DNA of 64,000 nucleotides. Source: Geomonas sp. Red32. Its GTDB lineage: Bacteria > Desulfobacterota > Desulfuromonadia > Geobacterales > Geobacteraceae. The stretch lies in the NCBI RefSeq assembly GCF_023652955.1, contig NZ_JAKLOY010000001.1, positions 1,054,001 through 1,118,000 of the forward strand, given 5' to 3'. This document shows positions 49,655 to 58,174 of the stretch, in pieces; position 1 is the stretch's first letter, and every line of letters starts with the position of its first letter. Under the pieces are notes generated by a model. That model made no database searches and was not told where the DNA came from. It saw only the letters and a list, made by a program, of their open reading frames with translations. The position numbers and the translations under genes are program-made.

Positions 49655-52555
49655 TTACCCGTCGATATCTACTCTTCTCAGGAAGGTCACCGCCGGCTTG
49701 GTGTTGAGCTCTTCCAGCACGTGGTAGCGGCGCGGGTCGGTGCGGGTGAGCCGCGACACCTCGGAGTTTGGATCGAGGAGGTCGCCGAAGGTGTAGACCC
49801 GGGCCGGGCAGGACTGGGCGCAGGCCGGCTGGATCTCTCCGTCGCGGACTGCCCGCTTCTCCCGCACCGCCCGGTACTCCGCCTGCCGGATCCGCTGCAC
49901 GCAGAAGGTACATTTCTCCATCACCCCGCGTGTCCTGACTGTCACCTCCGGGTTCAACTGGAGGTCGAGCGGTTTGTGCCATTTGATGTTGATCCAGTTG
50001 AAGCGCCTGACCTTGTACGGGCAGTTGTTCGAGCAGTAGCGGGTCCCGATGCAGCGGTTGTAGATCTGGGCGTTCAGCCCCTCCTCGTTGTGCATGGCGG
50101 CGAACACCGGGCAGACCGGCTCGCAGGGGGCGGCGTCGCAGTGCTGGCACAAAAGCGGCAGCCAGCCGAGGCGGAGCGGGCTCCCCGGTTTCCGGTAGGG
50201 GGGGACGCGCAGCCAGGCCATCTCGCGGCCGTTCCCCACCTTTTCCCGGCCGATGACGGCGATGTTGTTCTCCGCGTAGCAGGCCACCGCGCAGGCCCCG
50301 CACCCGATGCAGCGCTGCAGATCGACCACCATTGCCCAACGGTGCTTGGTGTACTCGCGCTTCGGGTACATATCCTTGTCGTTGCGGTATCCCTCGGGGA
50401 GCGGCAGGATCAGCTCGTCCCCCTGCCCGGGCGCCATCTCCGACAGCCGGGAGAGGGGGATCCACTGGGCGATCTCGCGGCCGATCTGGCTCTTGGCGGG
50501 AGCGGTCCTGACTAGGAAATCCTCGCCGCAGGGACCGGCCCGGCGGATCCGGCAGCGCCCGAACGGCGACGCCCCCGCCGCTCCCGGCAGGAGCTGGAAG
50601 GGGTTGGCGCCGATCCCGGCCGCGTTCCGCCCGAGGGCGGCGTGCCCCTGCCCGAAGGCGATCCCCGCCATCCCGTCCGAGATCTCCTGGGTGATCCGGA
50701 CCGGCGCCTGCAGGGTCCCGAAGCTGGTGGTGAGCTCGGCGAGATCTCCCGACCTGATCCCGAGCGACCTGGCCCTCAAGGGATGGAGATCGATCCAGTT
50801 CCCCCAGACGATGAAGGTGGTCGGGTCGGGGGCCTCCTGCAGCCAGCCGCGGTTGGCCGTGCGGCCGTCGAAGAGCATGATGGACGGCCACGCCCAGAGT
50901 TCCACCGTGTCCGACTGTGCCGGAGGGGTGACCGGAGGGGCGAAGGTGAGCGAGCCGATCCCCGGCGAGGCCGGCAGGGTGGCCCCGGTGGCCGGGCTCT
51001 TCCAAACGCCGCCGTTTCTGAGCGCGGTGGTCCAGAAGGATTCCTCTCCCACGCCGCTCCTCACCCCACTCCAGCGCCTTCTCAGCCATTCCTCGAAACC
51101 GGCCGGCGCCGCCCCCGTTCCGCGGGTGAGCGCTCTTCCTCCCCGGCGGGCAAGGTCGAGGAATATGTCACCTGGCATCCGGGTATCGTAGAGCCTTCCC
51201 ATGGCCGGCTGCATGATCCCCTCGATGCCGGCCGACGGCGAGTAATCTCCCCACGACTCCAGCGGGTAATCGATCGGAAGGACCCACTGCGCGAGCTTGG
51301 CCGTCTCGTCCATCATGGCGCCGAGATAGACGACGGTCCCGACCCGCTCGAGCTGGGCGATGACGCCGGGACGGGTGAAGACCGGGTTGCAATCGTGGAT
51401 GAAGAGGACGTCCTGCGGGCCGAGCGAGGCGAGAAGCGAGGCAACTTCCGCCTCGGTCGCGGTGCTGCTCAGAGCGTGAGGATGGGCGAAATCGACGGCA
51501 CCGGTCCCGGCCGCGTAATTGAGAAGCCCCGCGCAGAGGGCGGTGTCGACGGCGGTGGCGCCGGTGGCGCCCACCGGCCCCGCCAGCACCACGGGAGAGC
51601 GGGCGGAGGTGAAGGCCCGGGTAAGCTCCTCGAGGGCGTGCGGGGAGACCGAGGTCACCGGCCCCTCGGCCGCCAGGAGCGCGTCGATCTGCCGCTGGAC
51701 CGGCGCGAGGTCGTTCTTGTGCCATCCCTTCTCGACGATGATCTTGAGCATGGCGGCCGCCAGCACGCGCTCGTGCCCGGCGGGGACCTGGATGAAGGTG
51801 TCGGCGTTGGCGGCGGTCATCGAAAGCCGGGGGCCAATATAGGCGAAGCGGTTCATGTTCCTGCCGCCCCGGTAGGCATGCATGGCTGCGAACTGGGAGG
51901 CAAAGGAGACCGGCGAGACCCAGGTCTCCAGGAAATCCGCCGACAGGCTCAGGATGAAGTTGCTGGTTTCCAGCCGGTAATCCGGGATGACGGCTCTTCC
52001 GAAGAGTTTCTGGTGGGCTACGCGGAGCGCCTCGTAATTGAACGGCTCGTAGAAGAGGAGCCGGTTTCCCCCGAAGGCCCCGGCGAATCCCTTCATCACC
52101 TCGGCCAGCGCTCCGGTCTGCAGATTGGACAGGACGGCCGCCCTTCCCCCACCCTTGAGCGATCCGGCAACCGCCTCCAGCGCCTCTTCCCACGTGGCCT
52201 CGCGTTCCCGCTCCCCCTTCACCCGCCGCACCACCCGCGTCAGTCGGTCGGGATCGTAGAGCCCCTGCAGCGACGACTGCCCCCGGGCGCAGAGCCCCCC
52301 CCGGTTGACCGGGTGGCTGGGATTTCCTTCCGCCTTGGTCACCCGGCCGTCACGATGCCACAGGTGCATGCCGCACCCCGCGGGACACTCCCGGCAGGTG
52401 GTGGCGAAGAGCGCCCACTCTCCGGGGCGGATGTCTTCCGGCGGAATGACCTGGGGGATCAGCTTGTTGACGAGCTTCCTCGGTGGATTGGATGCGAGCG
52501 CGAAGCCGGTTCCGCTGGCCAGCCACAGGAAGGTGCGTCGGGACATCGTCGACAT
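49655..52555 (-). CDS. actB: ActB-like molybdopterin-type/iron-sulfur subunit of alternative complex III
   Basis: 966 residues from the ATG at 52555, GAGGT upstream. A twin-arginine signal (SRRTFLWLASG) is followed by a molybdopterin-oxidoreductase-like domain (B1, ~40-690) that keeps a four-Cys motif at its start (CRECPAGC ... LCARGQ). The C-terminal B2 part (~720-930) has four ferredoxin-type sites: CIGCGACAVAC, CQHCDAAPCEPVCP, CIGTRYCSNNCPY, and CTFC with CAQSCP. In ACIII, B2 relays electrons from the quinol site to the cytochromes. First gene of the operon. Confidence 0.92.
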   Translation of the reverse strand: MSTMSRRTFLWLASGTGFALASNPPRKLVNKLIPQVIPPEDIRPGEWALFATTCRECPAGCGMHLWHRDGRVTKAEGNPSHPVNRGGLCARGQSSLQGLYDPDRLTRVVRRVKGEREREATWEEALEAVAGSLKGGGRAAVLSNLQTGALAEVMKGFAGAFGGNRLLFYEPFNYEALRVAHQKLFGRAVIPDYRLETSNFILSLSADFLETWVSPVSFASQFAAMHAYRGGRNMNRFAYIGPRLSMTAANADTFIQVPAGHERVLAAAMLKIIVEKGWHKNDLAPVQRQIDALLAAEGPVTSVSPHALEELTRAFTSARSPVVLAGPVGATGATAVDTALCAGLLNYAAGTGAVDFAHPHALSSTATEAEVASLLASLGPQDVLFIHDCNPVFTRPGVIAQLERVGTVVYLGAMMDETAKLAQWVLPIDYPLESWGDYSPSAGIEGIMQPAMGRLYDTRMPGDIFLDLARRGGRALTRGTGAAPAGFEEWLRRRWSGVRSGVGEESFWTTALRNGGVWKSPATGATLPASPGIGSLTFAPPVTPPAQSDTVELWAWPSIMLFDGRTANRGWLQEAPDPTTFIVWGNWIDLHPLRARSLGIRSGDLAELTTSFGTLQAPVRITQEISDGMAGIAFGQGHAALGRNAAGIGANPFQLLPGAAGASPFGRCRIRRAGPCGEDFLVRTAPAKSQIGREIAQWIPLSRLSEMAPGQGDELILPLPEGYRNDKDMYPKREYTKHRWAMVVDLQRCIGCGACAVACYAENNIAVIGREKVGNGREMAWLRVPPYRKPGSPLRLGWLPLLCQHCDAAPCEPVCPVFAAMHNEEGLNAQIYNRCIGTRYCSNNCPYKVRRFNWINIKWHKPLDLQLNPEVTVRTRGVMEKCTFCVQRIRQAEYRAVREKRAVRDGEIQPACAQSCPARVYTFGDLLDPNSEVSRLTRTDPRRYHVLEELNTKPAVTFLRRVDIDG

Positions 52556-52868
52556 CGTGGTACCTCGTGGCCGTCCGGGCGCGCCGCCTGACGGAGCCCG
52601 GGCAAAAGGCCGGAGCGTGCGCAATCCTCCCTGCCCCGGATGGGCGAGGGGAACAAGCGTCCCGGGTACACAAAGGGGAGCGCTCGGAGTGGCACAGTGA
52701 TGAGGGGGAAAGAGGATGAAAATTTATTAATGTATTAACAGGAGCAACCTCATTGTCAAGGGAGGCCTCCGGTGGTGGTATCCGGAAACGCCGGGTAGCC
52801 GCGGCGCCGCGCCCCGCGCCGTTTCGGCTAACTCGGGCGGCCACGGGCGGCCACGGGGCCGGGCGCGG
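52556..52868. other. Gene-free spacer between divergent operons
   Basis: Contains an AT-rich block near 52718-52740 (possible actB promoter region) and a GC-rich block with a 10-bp direct duplication GGGCGGCCAC (52835-52854). No CDS or RNA gene seen. Confidence 0.5.
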
Positions 52869-52896
52869 TTGACAAATGGGAGCCGATCCCTAGACT
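52869..52896 (+). promoter_or_regulatory. Sigma70-like promoter of the TPP enzyme gene
   Basis: TTGACA, a 16-base spacer and TAGACT, followed by an AT-rich stretch and AGGGGG 4 bases before the ATG at 52939. Confidence 0.6.
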
Positions 52897-52938
52897 TGCT
52901 AATAAATTAAAAAGTTCAAATTTAATATAGGGGGTCCC

Positions 52939-54737
52939 ATGGCGACGACGAGCGACTACTTGGTGCAGAGGCTTTACGATTGGGGGGTGCGGAAGGTCTA
53001 TGGCTATCCGGGGGACGGGATCAACGGCGTCATGGGAGCGCTCAACCGGGAGAAGGAAAAGGTCACCTTCATCCAGGCCCGGCACGAGGAAGAGGCGGCC
53101 TTCATGGCCTGCGCCCACGCCAAGTTCACCGGAGAGGTCGGCATCTGCATCTCCACCTCGGGGCCGGGCGCCATTCACCTTTTGAACGGGCTCTACGACG
53201 CCAAGCTCGATCACCAGCCGGTGGTGGCCATCGTCGGGCAGCAGGCGACCGCTGCCTTGGGGGCGGACTACCAGCAGGAAGTCGACCTGATCTCGCTCTT
53301 CAAGGACGTCGCCCAAATTACGTGCACATGGCGACCAATCCATCCCAGATCCGCACCCTGGTGGACCGCGCCATCAGGATCGCCCTGGCGGAGAAGACCG
53401 TCACCTGCATCATCCTCCCCAACGACGTCCAGGAGCTCGACGCCGTCACCTCCCCGGACCGCAAGCATGGCACCACCTTCACCGGCCTGGGCTTCACCCG
53501 TCCCGACATCGTCCCCGCCCGCGACGACTTGAAGCGTGCGGCGGATGTCCTCAACGCCGGCAGAAAGGTCGCCATGCTGGTAGGGGCAGGCGCACTCGGG
53601 GCCTCCGAGGAGATCGCGGTGGTCGCCGACATGCTCGGGGCCGGGGTGGCCAAGGCACTCCTCGGCAAGGCTGCCATCTCCGACGACCTCCCTTATGTCA
53701 CCGGTTCGATCGGGCTATTGGGGACCAAGCCGAGCTACGAGATGATGATGGAGTGCGACACCCTGCTGATGGTCGGGAGCGGTTTCCCCTATTCCGAATT
53801 CCTCCCGAAGGAGGGGCAGGCGCGCGGGGTGCAGATCGACATCAGTCCCCGCATGCTCGGCCTTCGCTACCCGATGGAGGTGAACCTCCAGGGGGATGCG
53901 GTGCTGACCCTGCGGGCGCTGGTTCCCCTTCTGCAGAGAAAGGGCGACCGCCACTGGCGGGAGGGGATCGAGAAGAACGTCAAGGAATGGTGGGAGATCA
54001 TGCAGGCCCGCGCCCTTCTCCCGGCCAACCCCATCAACCCGCAAAGGCTCTTCTGGGAGCTCTCGCCGCGGCTTCCCGAAAACTGCATCCTCACCTGCGA
54101 CTCCGGCTCGTCCGCCAACTGGTACGCGCGAGACCTGAAGGTGCGCCCCGGGATGAAGGCCTCCCTCTCCGGCGGTCTCGCTACCATGTGCCCGGGGATC
54201 CCCTACGCCATCGCGGCCAAAATGAACTATCCCGACCGGACCGTGATCGCCATGGTGGGGGACGGGGCCATGCAGATGCAGGGGATCAACAACCTGGTCA
54301 CCATCTCCAAGAACTGGAAGAACTGGTCGAATCCCCGTCTCATCGTCCTGGTGCTGAACAACCGCGACCTGAACCAGGTGACCTGGGAGCAGCGGGTCAT
54401 GAACGGCGACGCCAAGTTCAGCGGTTCGCAGGATGTCCCGCTCTTCCCTTACGCCCGCTATGCCGAGATGCTCGGCCTGGAGGGGATCGAGCTCAGCGCA
54501 CCGGACCAGGTGGCGGCAGCCTGGACGGTGGCCCTCTCGGCGGACCGGCCGGTGGTTATCGACGCCCACTGCGATCCGGACGTCCCGCCGCTCCCGCCCC
54601 ACATCACCTTCGAGCAGGCGAAGGGGTTCCTCTCCTCGCTCATGAAGGGCGATCCCAACCTGGGCGGCATCGTCAGTCAGTCCGCCAAGCAGATGATGTC
54701 CACCCTGCTGACCAGGAGTGAGAAGAAAGAGAAATAA
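52939..54737 (+). pseudogene. TPP-dependent pyruvate oxidase-like enzyme, one-base frameshift
   Basis: The first frame (52939 on) gives MATTSDYLVQRLYDWGVRKV, GYPGDGIN and the catalytic-Glu region RHEEEAAFMACAHAKFTGE, then loses homology after LFKDVAQ at ~53314. The next frame resumes at once with NYVHMATNPSQIR and runs to 54737, including the TPP/Mg motif GDGAMQMQGINNLVTISKN. Adding one base (GCCCACAAT for GCCCAAAT at 53311-53318) restores VAHNYVH and an exact 599-residue protein. The family includes pyruvate oxidases and acetolactate synthase relatives. Either a fresh null mutation or a sequence error. Confidence 0.9.
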
Positions 54738-54776
54738 GCGCCGCTATCGCCGCCGCTTCCCACACCCTCCTCGCCC

Positions 54777-54925
54777 CTCCCCGCCAGGGAGGGGCGTCCC
54801 GATTAACATTGCGAGCGGTTGGCGTAGGTTCCCTCCCCGCTAGCGGAGGGGGCGTCCTACTAAGATTATGAGCGGCCAGCGTAAGGCTCCCTCCCCTTCA
54901 AGGGGAGGGGCAGGGTGAGGATGGA
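54777..54925. repeat. ~57-bp imperfect tandem repeat ending in a family A copy
   Basis: Units start at about 54777, 54833 and 54891, each opening CTCCCCGCC- or CTCCCCTTC-like followed by GGGAGGGG; the first two share GGGCGTCC, ATTA/GATTATG, GAGCGG and GCGTA words. The third merges into a family A repeat. Confidence 0.6.
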
Positions 54926-54973
54926 GTGAGTCCGTTGGTGTGGTGGCAGGGCTAAGAGCCGCAGGGGGAATCG

Positions 54974-55716
54974 ATGGGAGCAGCCAGCATCGACCGTATC
55001 GAAGTGGAGAGCTACCGGATACCGACCGAGCGGCGGGAGTCCGACGGGACCTACGTCTGGGAGTCGACTACCCTCGTGGTGGTGCAGATGAGCGGCGGAG
55101 GCGCCGACGGGATCGGCTACAGCTATGCAGATGCATCCTCCGCCGCCCTTATCCGGGGAAAGCTCGCCGAGGTCTTGAGAGGGCGCAGCCCCTACGACAT
55201 CCCGGCCTGCTGGAAGGCCATGGTCGGGTCGCTGAGAAACCTCGGCGAGGCGGGGATCGGGATGCTGGCGGTTTCCTGTCTCGACGTGGCCCTCTGGGAC
55301 CTGAAGGCGAAGCTCCTGGAGGGTACGACGTCTCCTGGTTCGAAGAGCCGGTCGTCCATACCGATTTCGAGGGGCTTCGCCTCATGAGGGACCGGGCACC
55401 GGCGGGGATGGAAGTCTCGGCCGGGGAGTACGGCTTCAGCGTCGACTATTTCCGGAGCATGCTCCAGGCGGGAGCGGTCGACGTGCTGCAGGCGGACGCG
55501 ACCAGGTGCGGAATCAGCGGTTTCCTCACCGCCGCGGCCCTGTGCGAGGCCTTCCACGTGCCGCTCTCCTCGCACTGCGCCCCGTCTCTGCACATCCCCC
55601 TCTGCTGTGCGGCCCCCACGGCCCGGCATCTCGAGTACTTCCACGACCATGTCCGCATCGAGCGGATGCTTTTCGACGGTGTCGTGGAGCCTGCCCACGG
55701 CGAGCTGGTGCCGTGA
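54974..55716 (+). pseudogene. Mandelate racemase/enolase superfamily gene with internal deletion
   Basis: AGGGGGAATCG precedes the ATG. The first frame encodes the N-terminal capping domain (IDRIEVESYRIPTERRESDG ... CLDVALWDLKAKLLEG) to ~55320. There the next frame takes over at GYDVSWFEEPVVHTDFEGLR and runs to SAGEYGFSV, QADATRCGIS and LSSHCAPSLH at 55716. Relatives need ~95-100 more residues between these points, including the catalytic Lys and the first metal ligands. So a deletion of about 290 bases has also broken the frame. Certainly inactive as an enolase-family enzyme. Confidence 0.88.
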
Positions 55717-55796
55717 GACGCAACGATCACTCCTGCCGCAAATGCCGCATTTCGCACCTCAACGCGACCTACGTGCTCCCGCGGCGATTGACACGA

Positions 55797-55905
55797 TCCC
55801 CCTCCCCTGGAGGGAGGGGGGCAGGGGGTGGGGGAAAGTTTGTTCCAGTATCCGCGTTAATCCGCTCAATCCGCGTCATCCGCGTTCCAAGGTTTTGTCC
55901 CTGTT
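55797..55905. repeat. Family A-related repeat plus ATCCGCG short repeats
   Basis: CCCCTCCCCTGGAGGGAGGGG at ~55798-55818, then four ATCCGC(G/T)-type words spaced 9-10 bp at ~55851-55890. Intergenic region between the enolase pseudogene and yceH. Confidence 0.6.
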
Positions 55906-55989
55906 TTCCCCATCCCCTAACCCCGCTTTTTCGTTGATCCTTCCCCCGGAATCAAGTACATTCCCGCCATCGCCAGGAAAGGAGGAAAC

Positions 55990-56646
55990 ATGGACGTCAT
56001 CCTCAACGATATCGAGGTGCGGGTGCTCGGTTCCCTCATCGAGAAGGAGCTCACCACCCCGGAGTACTATCCCCTTTCTCTCAATGCGCTGGTCAACGCC
56101 TGCAACCAGAAATCCAACCGCGATCCGGTGATGAACCTGGACGAGAGCGAGGTCAGCAAAGCCCTCGATTCCCTGCGCTTCAAGCAGTTCGCACTGATTT
56201 CCGGGGCGGGGGGACGGGTCGCCAAGTTCCGCCACTCGCTGGTCGAGAAGTTCCGCTTCTCTCCGGCCGAGCTGGCCATCATCTGCGAGCTCCTGGTAAG
56301 GGGGCCCCAGACCGTTGGCGAGCTGAGGACCAGGTGCGAACGGATGCATGCCTTTGCCGACCTTTCCGGCGTCGAGGCGGTGCTGAACGACCTGATGGAG
56401 AGCACTCCCCCGCGGGTCATGAAGCTCCCGCGCCTGGCGGGCCGCAAGGAATCCCGTTACTGCCACCTCTTCTCCGGCGAGCCCGACCTGGCCGCCCTCG
56501 AGAGCGCCGCCGTGCGCGAGACTGGCGGCCGCAGTGGCGGGGATGAGGAGCGGGTGGCCAGGCTGGAAGGCGAGGTCGCCGGACTCCGCCAGGAGGTTTC
56601 CGCCCTCCGCCAGCTGTTGGAGGATTTCAGGAAGACCTTCGAGTAA
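55990..56646 (+). CDS. YceH family (UPF0502, DUF480) protein
   Basis: 218 residues; AAAGGAGG precedes the ATG. The sequence opens ILNDIEVRVLGSLIEKELTTPEYYPLSLNAL and has NQKSNRDPVMNLDE, the signature of DUF480, two winged-helix-like domains of unknown role. The C terminus carries a coiled coil (RVARLEGEVAGLRQEVSALRQLLEDF). A GC hairpin follows, then a DUF2288 gene 43 bases downstream. Confidence 0.9.
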   Translation: MDVILNDIEVRVLGSLIEKELTTPEYYPLSLNALVNACNQKSNRDPVMNLDESEVSKALDSLRFKQFALISGAGGRVAKFRHSLVEKFRFSPAELAIICELLVRGPQTVGELRTRCERMHAFADLSGVEAVLNDLMESTPPRVMKLPRLAGRKESRYCHLFSGEPDLAALESAAVRETGGRSGGDEERVARLEGEVAGLRQEVSALRQLLEDFRKTFE

Positions 56647-56689
56647 AAATTCCCGGCCGCCGGGCCGGCCTTTCGGAGAACGTAAAAAA

Positions 56690-56992
56690 ATGACGGTTAC
56701 CAAAGAAGAACTGGCCACCAAGGTCGACCTCACCGACTGGTTTTCCCTCCGCGCCCACCTCGAGAGAGGAGGGGTCATCCTGGTCGACCCGATGCTCGAT
56801 CTCGCCGAAGTCGGCGTCAAGATGGCCGAAGACGACGTGAAGACGCTGGAGCGCTGGGTCTCCAGCGGGATGGTAGGGAAGCCATCGGCGGAGCTGATCG
56901 GGCGCTGGGACGCGGAAAAGAAGAAGATGTTCCGCTGCGTGATCGTTTCGCCCTTCGTTTTGGTGCAGGAAGAGCAGCCCGGCCAGGGCTAG
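56690..56992 (+). CDS. DUF2288 family protein
   Basis: 100 residues from the ATG at 56690, with CGGAGAA about 10 bases before. The text KVDLTDWFSLRAHLERGGVILVDPMLDLAEVGVKMAEDD matches the short DUF2288 family, soluble and uncharacterised. It is followed after 11 bases by the DUF1847 gene, so both share a transcript, possibly with yceH. Confidence 0.85.
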   Translation: MTVTKEELATKVDLTDWFSLRAHLERGGVILVDPMLDLAEVGVKMAEDDVKTLERWVSSGMVGKPSAELIGRWDAEKKKMFRCVIVSPFVLVQEEQPGQG

Positions 56993-57003
56993 AGGGAGAG
57001 ATT

Positions 57004-57729
57004 ATGGAAAGCGAAACCATCGACACGGTCACCTGCTCCCGCTGCAGTGCGGTCTGGCAGAAGAACGGCACCACCAACTGCTGGAGCGGCGATCCCGAAA
57101 CAGCCCCTCCCCGTCCCGGTAACTGCCCGGCCGGCACCTGCCCGGAGCTCATCCAGGATGCCGCCGGACAGATGAAAGGGGACGCGGAGGATGCCAAGCT
57201 CGCCTACGTGGCGGCCCGCGTGGAAGGGCTCTGCTACCAGCCCACCCCCGGCTCGGACGCCATCGTCGCCCGCTGGACCCGGGTCGAGGACACCATCGCC
57301 CTCGCCAAGCTGATGGGATACCAGAAGATCGGGATCGCCACCTGCATCGGCATGCTCGACGAGTGCGACCGGCTGGTCTCCATCCTCAAGGCCCAGGACC
57401 TCACCCCCTATAGCGTCTGCTGCAAGGCGGGAAGCCTCGACAAGAAGGAGTTCGGTCTCAAGGAGGAGGACAAGGTCCGCCCCGGTACCTTCGAGCCGGC
57501 CTGCAACCCCATCGCCCAGGCGGAGATCTGCAACTCCATCGGGACCGACATGAACATCATCCTCGGCCTCTGCGTCGGCCACGACATGCTCTTCAACAAG
57601 TACTCCAAGGCTCCGGTCACCACCCTGGTGGTCAAGGACCGGGTCACCGGCCACAACCCCATCGCCGTCCTCTACGGACAGAACTTCTATTACAAGAGGC
57701 TCCAGAAACAGAAGATGAAGGTGGAGTGA
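57004..57729 (+). CDS. DUF1847 family Cys-rich protein
   Basis: 241 residues; GGGAGAG precedes the ATG. Fourteen or so cysteines: CSRC near the N terminus, NCPAGTCPE, CIGMLDEC, CCKAG, ACNP, ICNS and LCVGHD. DUF1847 proteins are predicted metal-binding and common in anaerobes; function unknown. A strong rho-independent terminator lies 26 bases downstream. Confidence 0.9.
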   Translation: MESETIDTVTCSRCSAVWQKNGTTNCWSGDPETAPPRPGNCPAGTCPELIQDAAGQMKGDAEDAKLAYVAARVEGLCYQPTPGSDAIVARWTRVEDTIALAKLMGYQKIGIATCIGMLDECDRLVSILKAQDLTPYSVCCKAGSLDKKEFGLKEEDKVRPGTFEPACNPIAQAEICNSIGTDMNIILGLCVGHDMLFNKYSKAPVTTLVVKDRVTGHNPIAVLYGQNFYYKRLQKQKMKVE

Positions 57730-57754
57730 AACGCTACACCGGATCGGCGGGTGC

Positions 57755-57789
57755 AAGGGGGACAGGCAATTATGCCGGTCCCCCTTTTT
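57755..57789 (+). terminator. Rho-independent terminator after DUF1847
   Basis: GGGGGAC-A-GGC pairs with GCC-G-GTCCCCC around AATTAT, followed by TTTTT. Confidence 0.85.
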
Positions 57790-58078
57790 ATTTCGCCAGC
57801 TTCCGGCCCAGTTGCCCGTGACGGTATTTTGACTTTAAGGCGGAAGTAATCTCGTCTCGTTTTGATGAAAGCCGCGTGTCCGCCTGCTCGTTGTGAGCTT
57901 CATATTAGAAAAAAGGGAGGGTCCTGACTGAAAAGGGGAATTTTTTTTATCGGTGACGAAGAAAGATTGCTGGCGGCGCTAACTGTTAAAAGACGGCTGT
58001 TTATCGGCTGAAACTGCGGTGACGGGAGAGTAAACGGCGGGGTTGTCGAGGTGCGGGACGGGGCGGCGGTGCATTAAA
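57790..58078. other. Gene-free flagellin leader region
   Basis: About 290 bases with no CDS. On the minus strand GCCGATAA (58002-57995 region) resembles a sigma28 -10 box but lacks a matching -35. A T8 run lies near 57942. Nothing else recognised. Confidence 0.4.
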
Positions 58079-58095
58079 TTGGCACACATGCTGTA
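58079..58095 (+). promoter_or_regulatory. Possible sigma54 promoter of the flagellin gene
   Basis: TTGGCACACATGCTGTA keeps the TGGCAC -24 core and the spacing, but the -12 element is CTGTA. It lies ~80 bases before the ATG at 58175. Confidence 0.4.
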
Positions 58096-58174
58096 TTAAC
58101 GACTGCCTATCGGCCGCAGAAGGCACACCGGCTAGAACCGCCGGGACCAAAATCCAAGGAAGGAGAAAAGTAAC

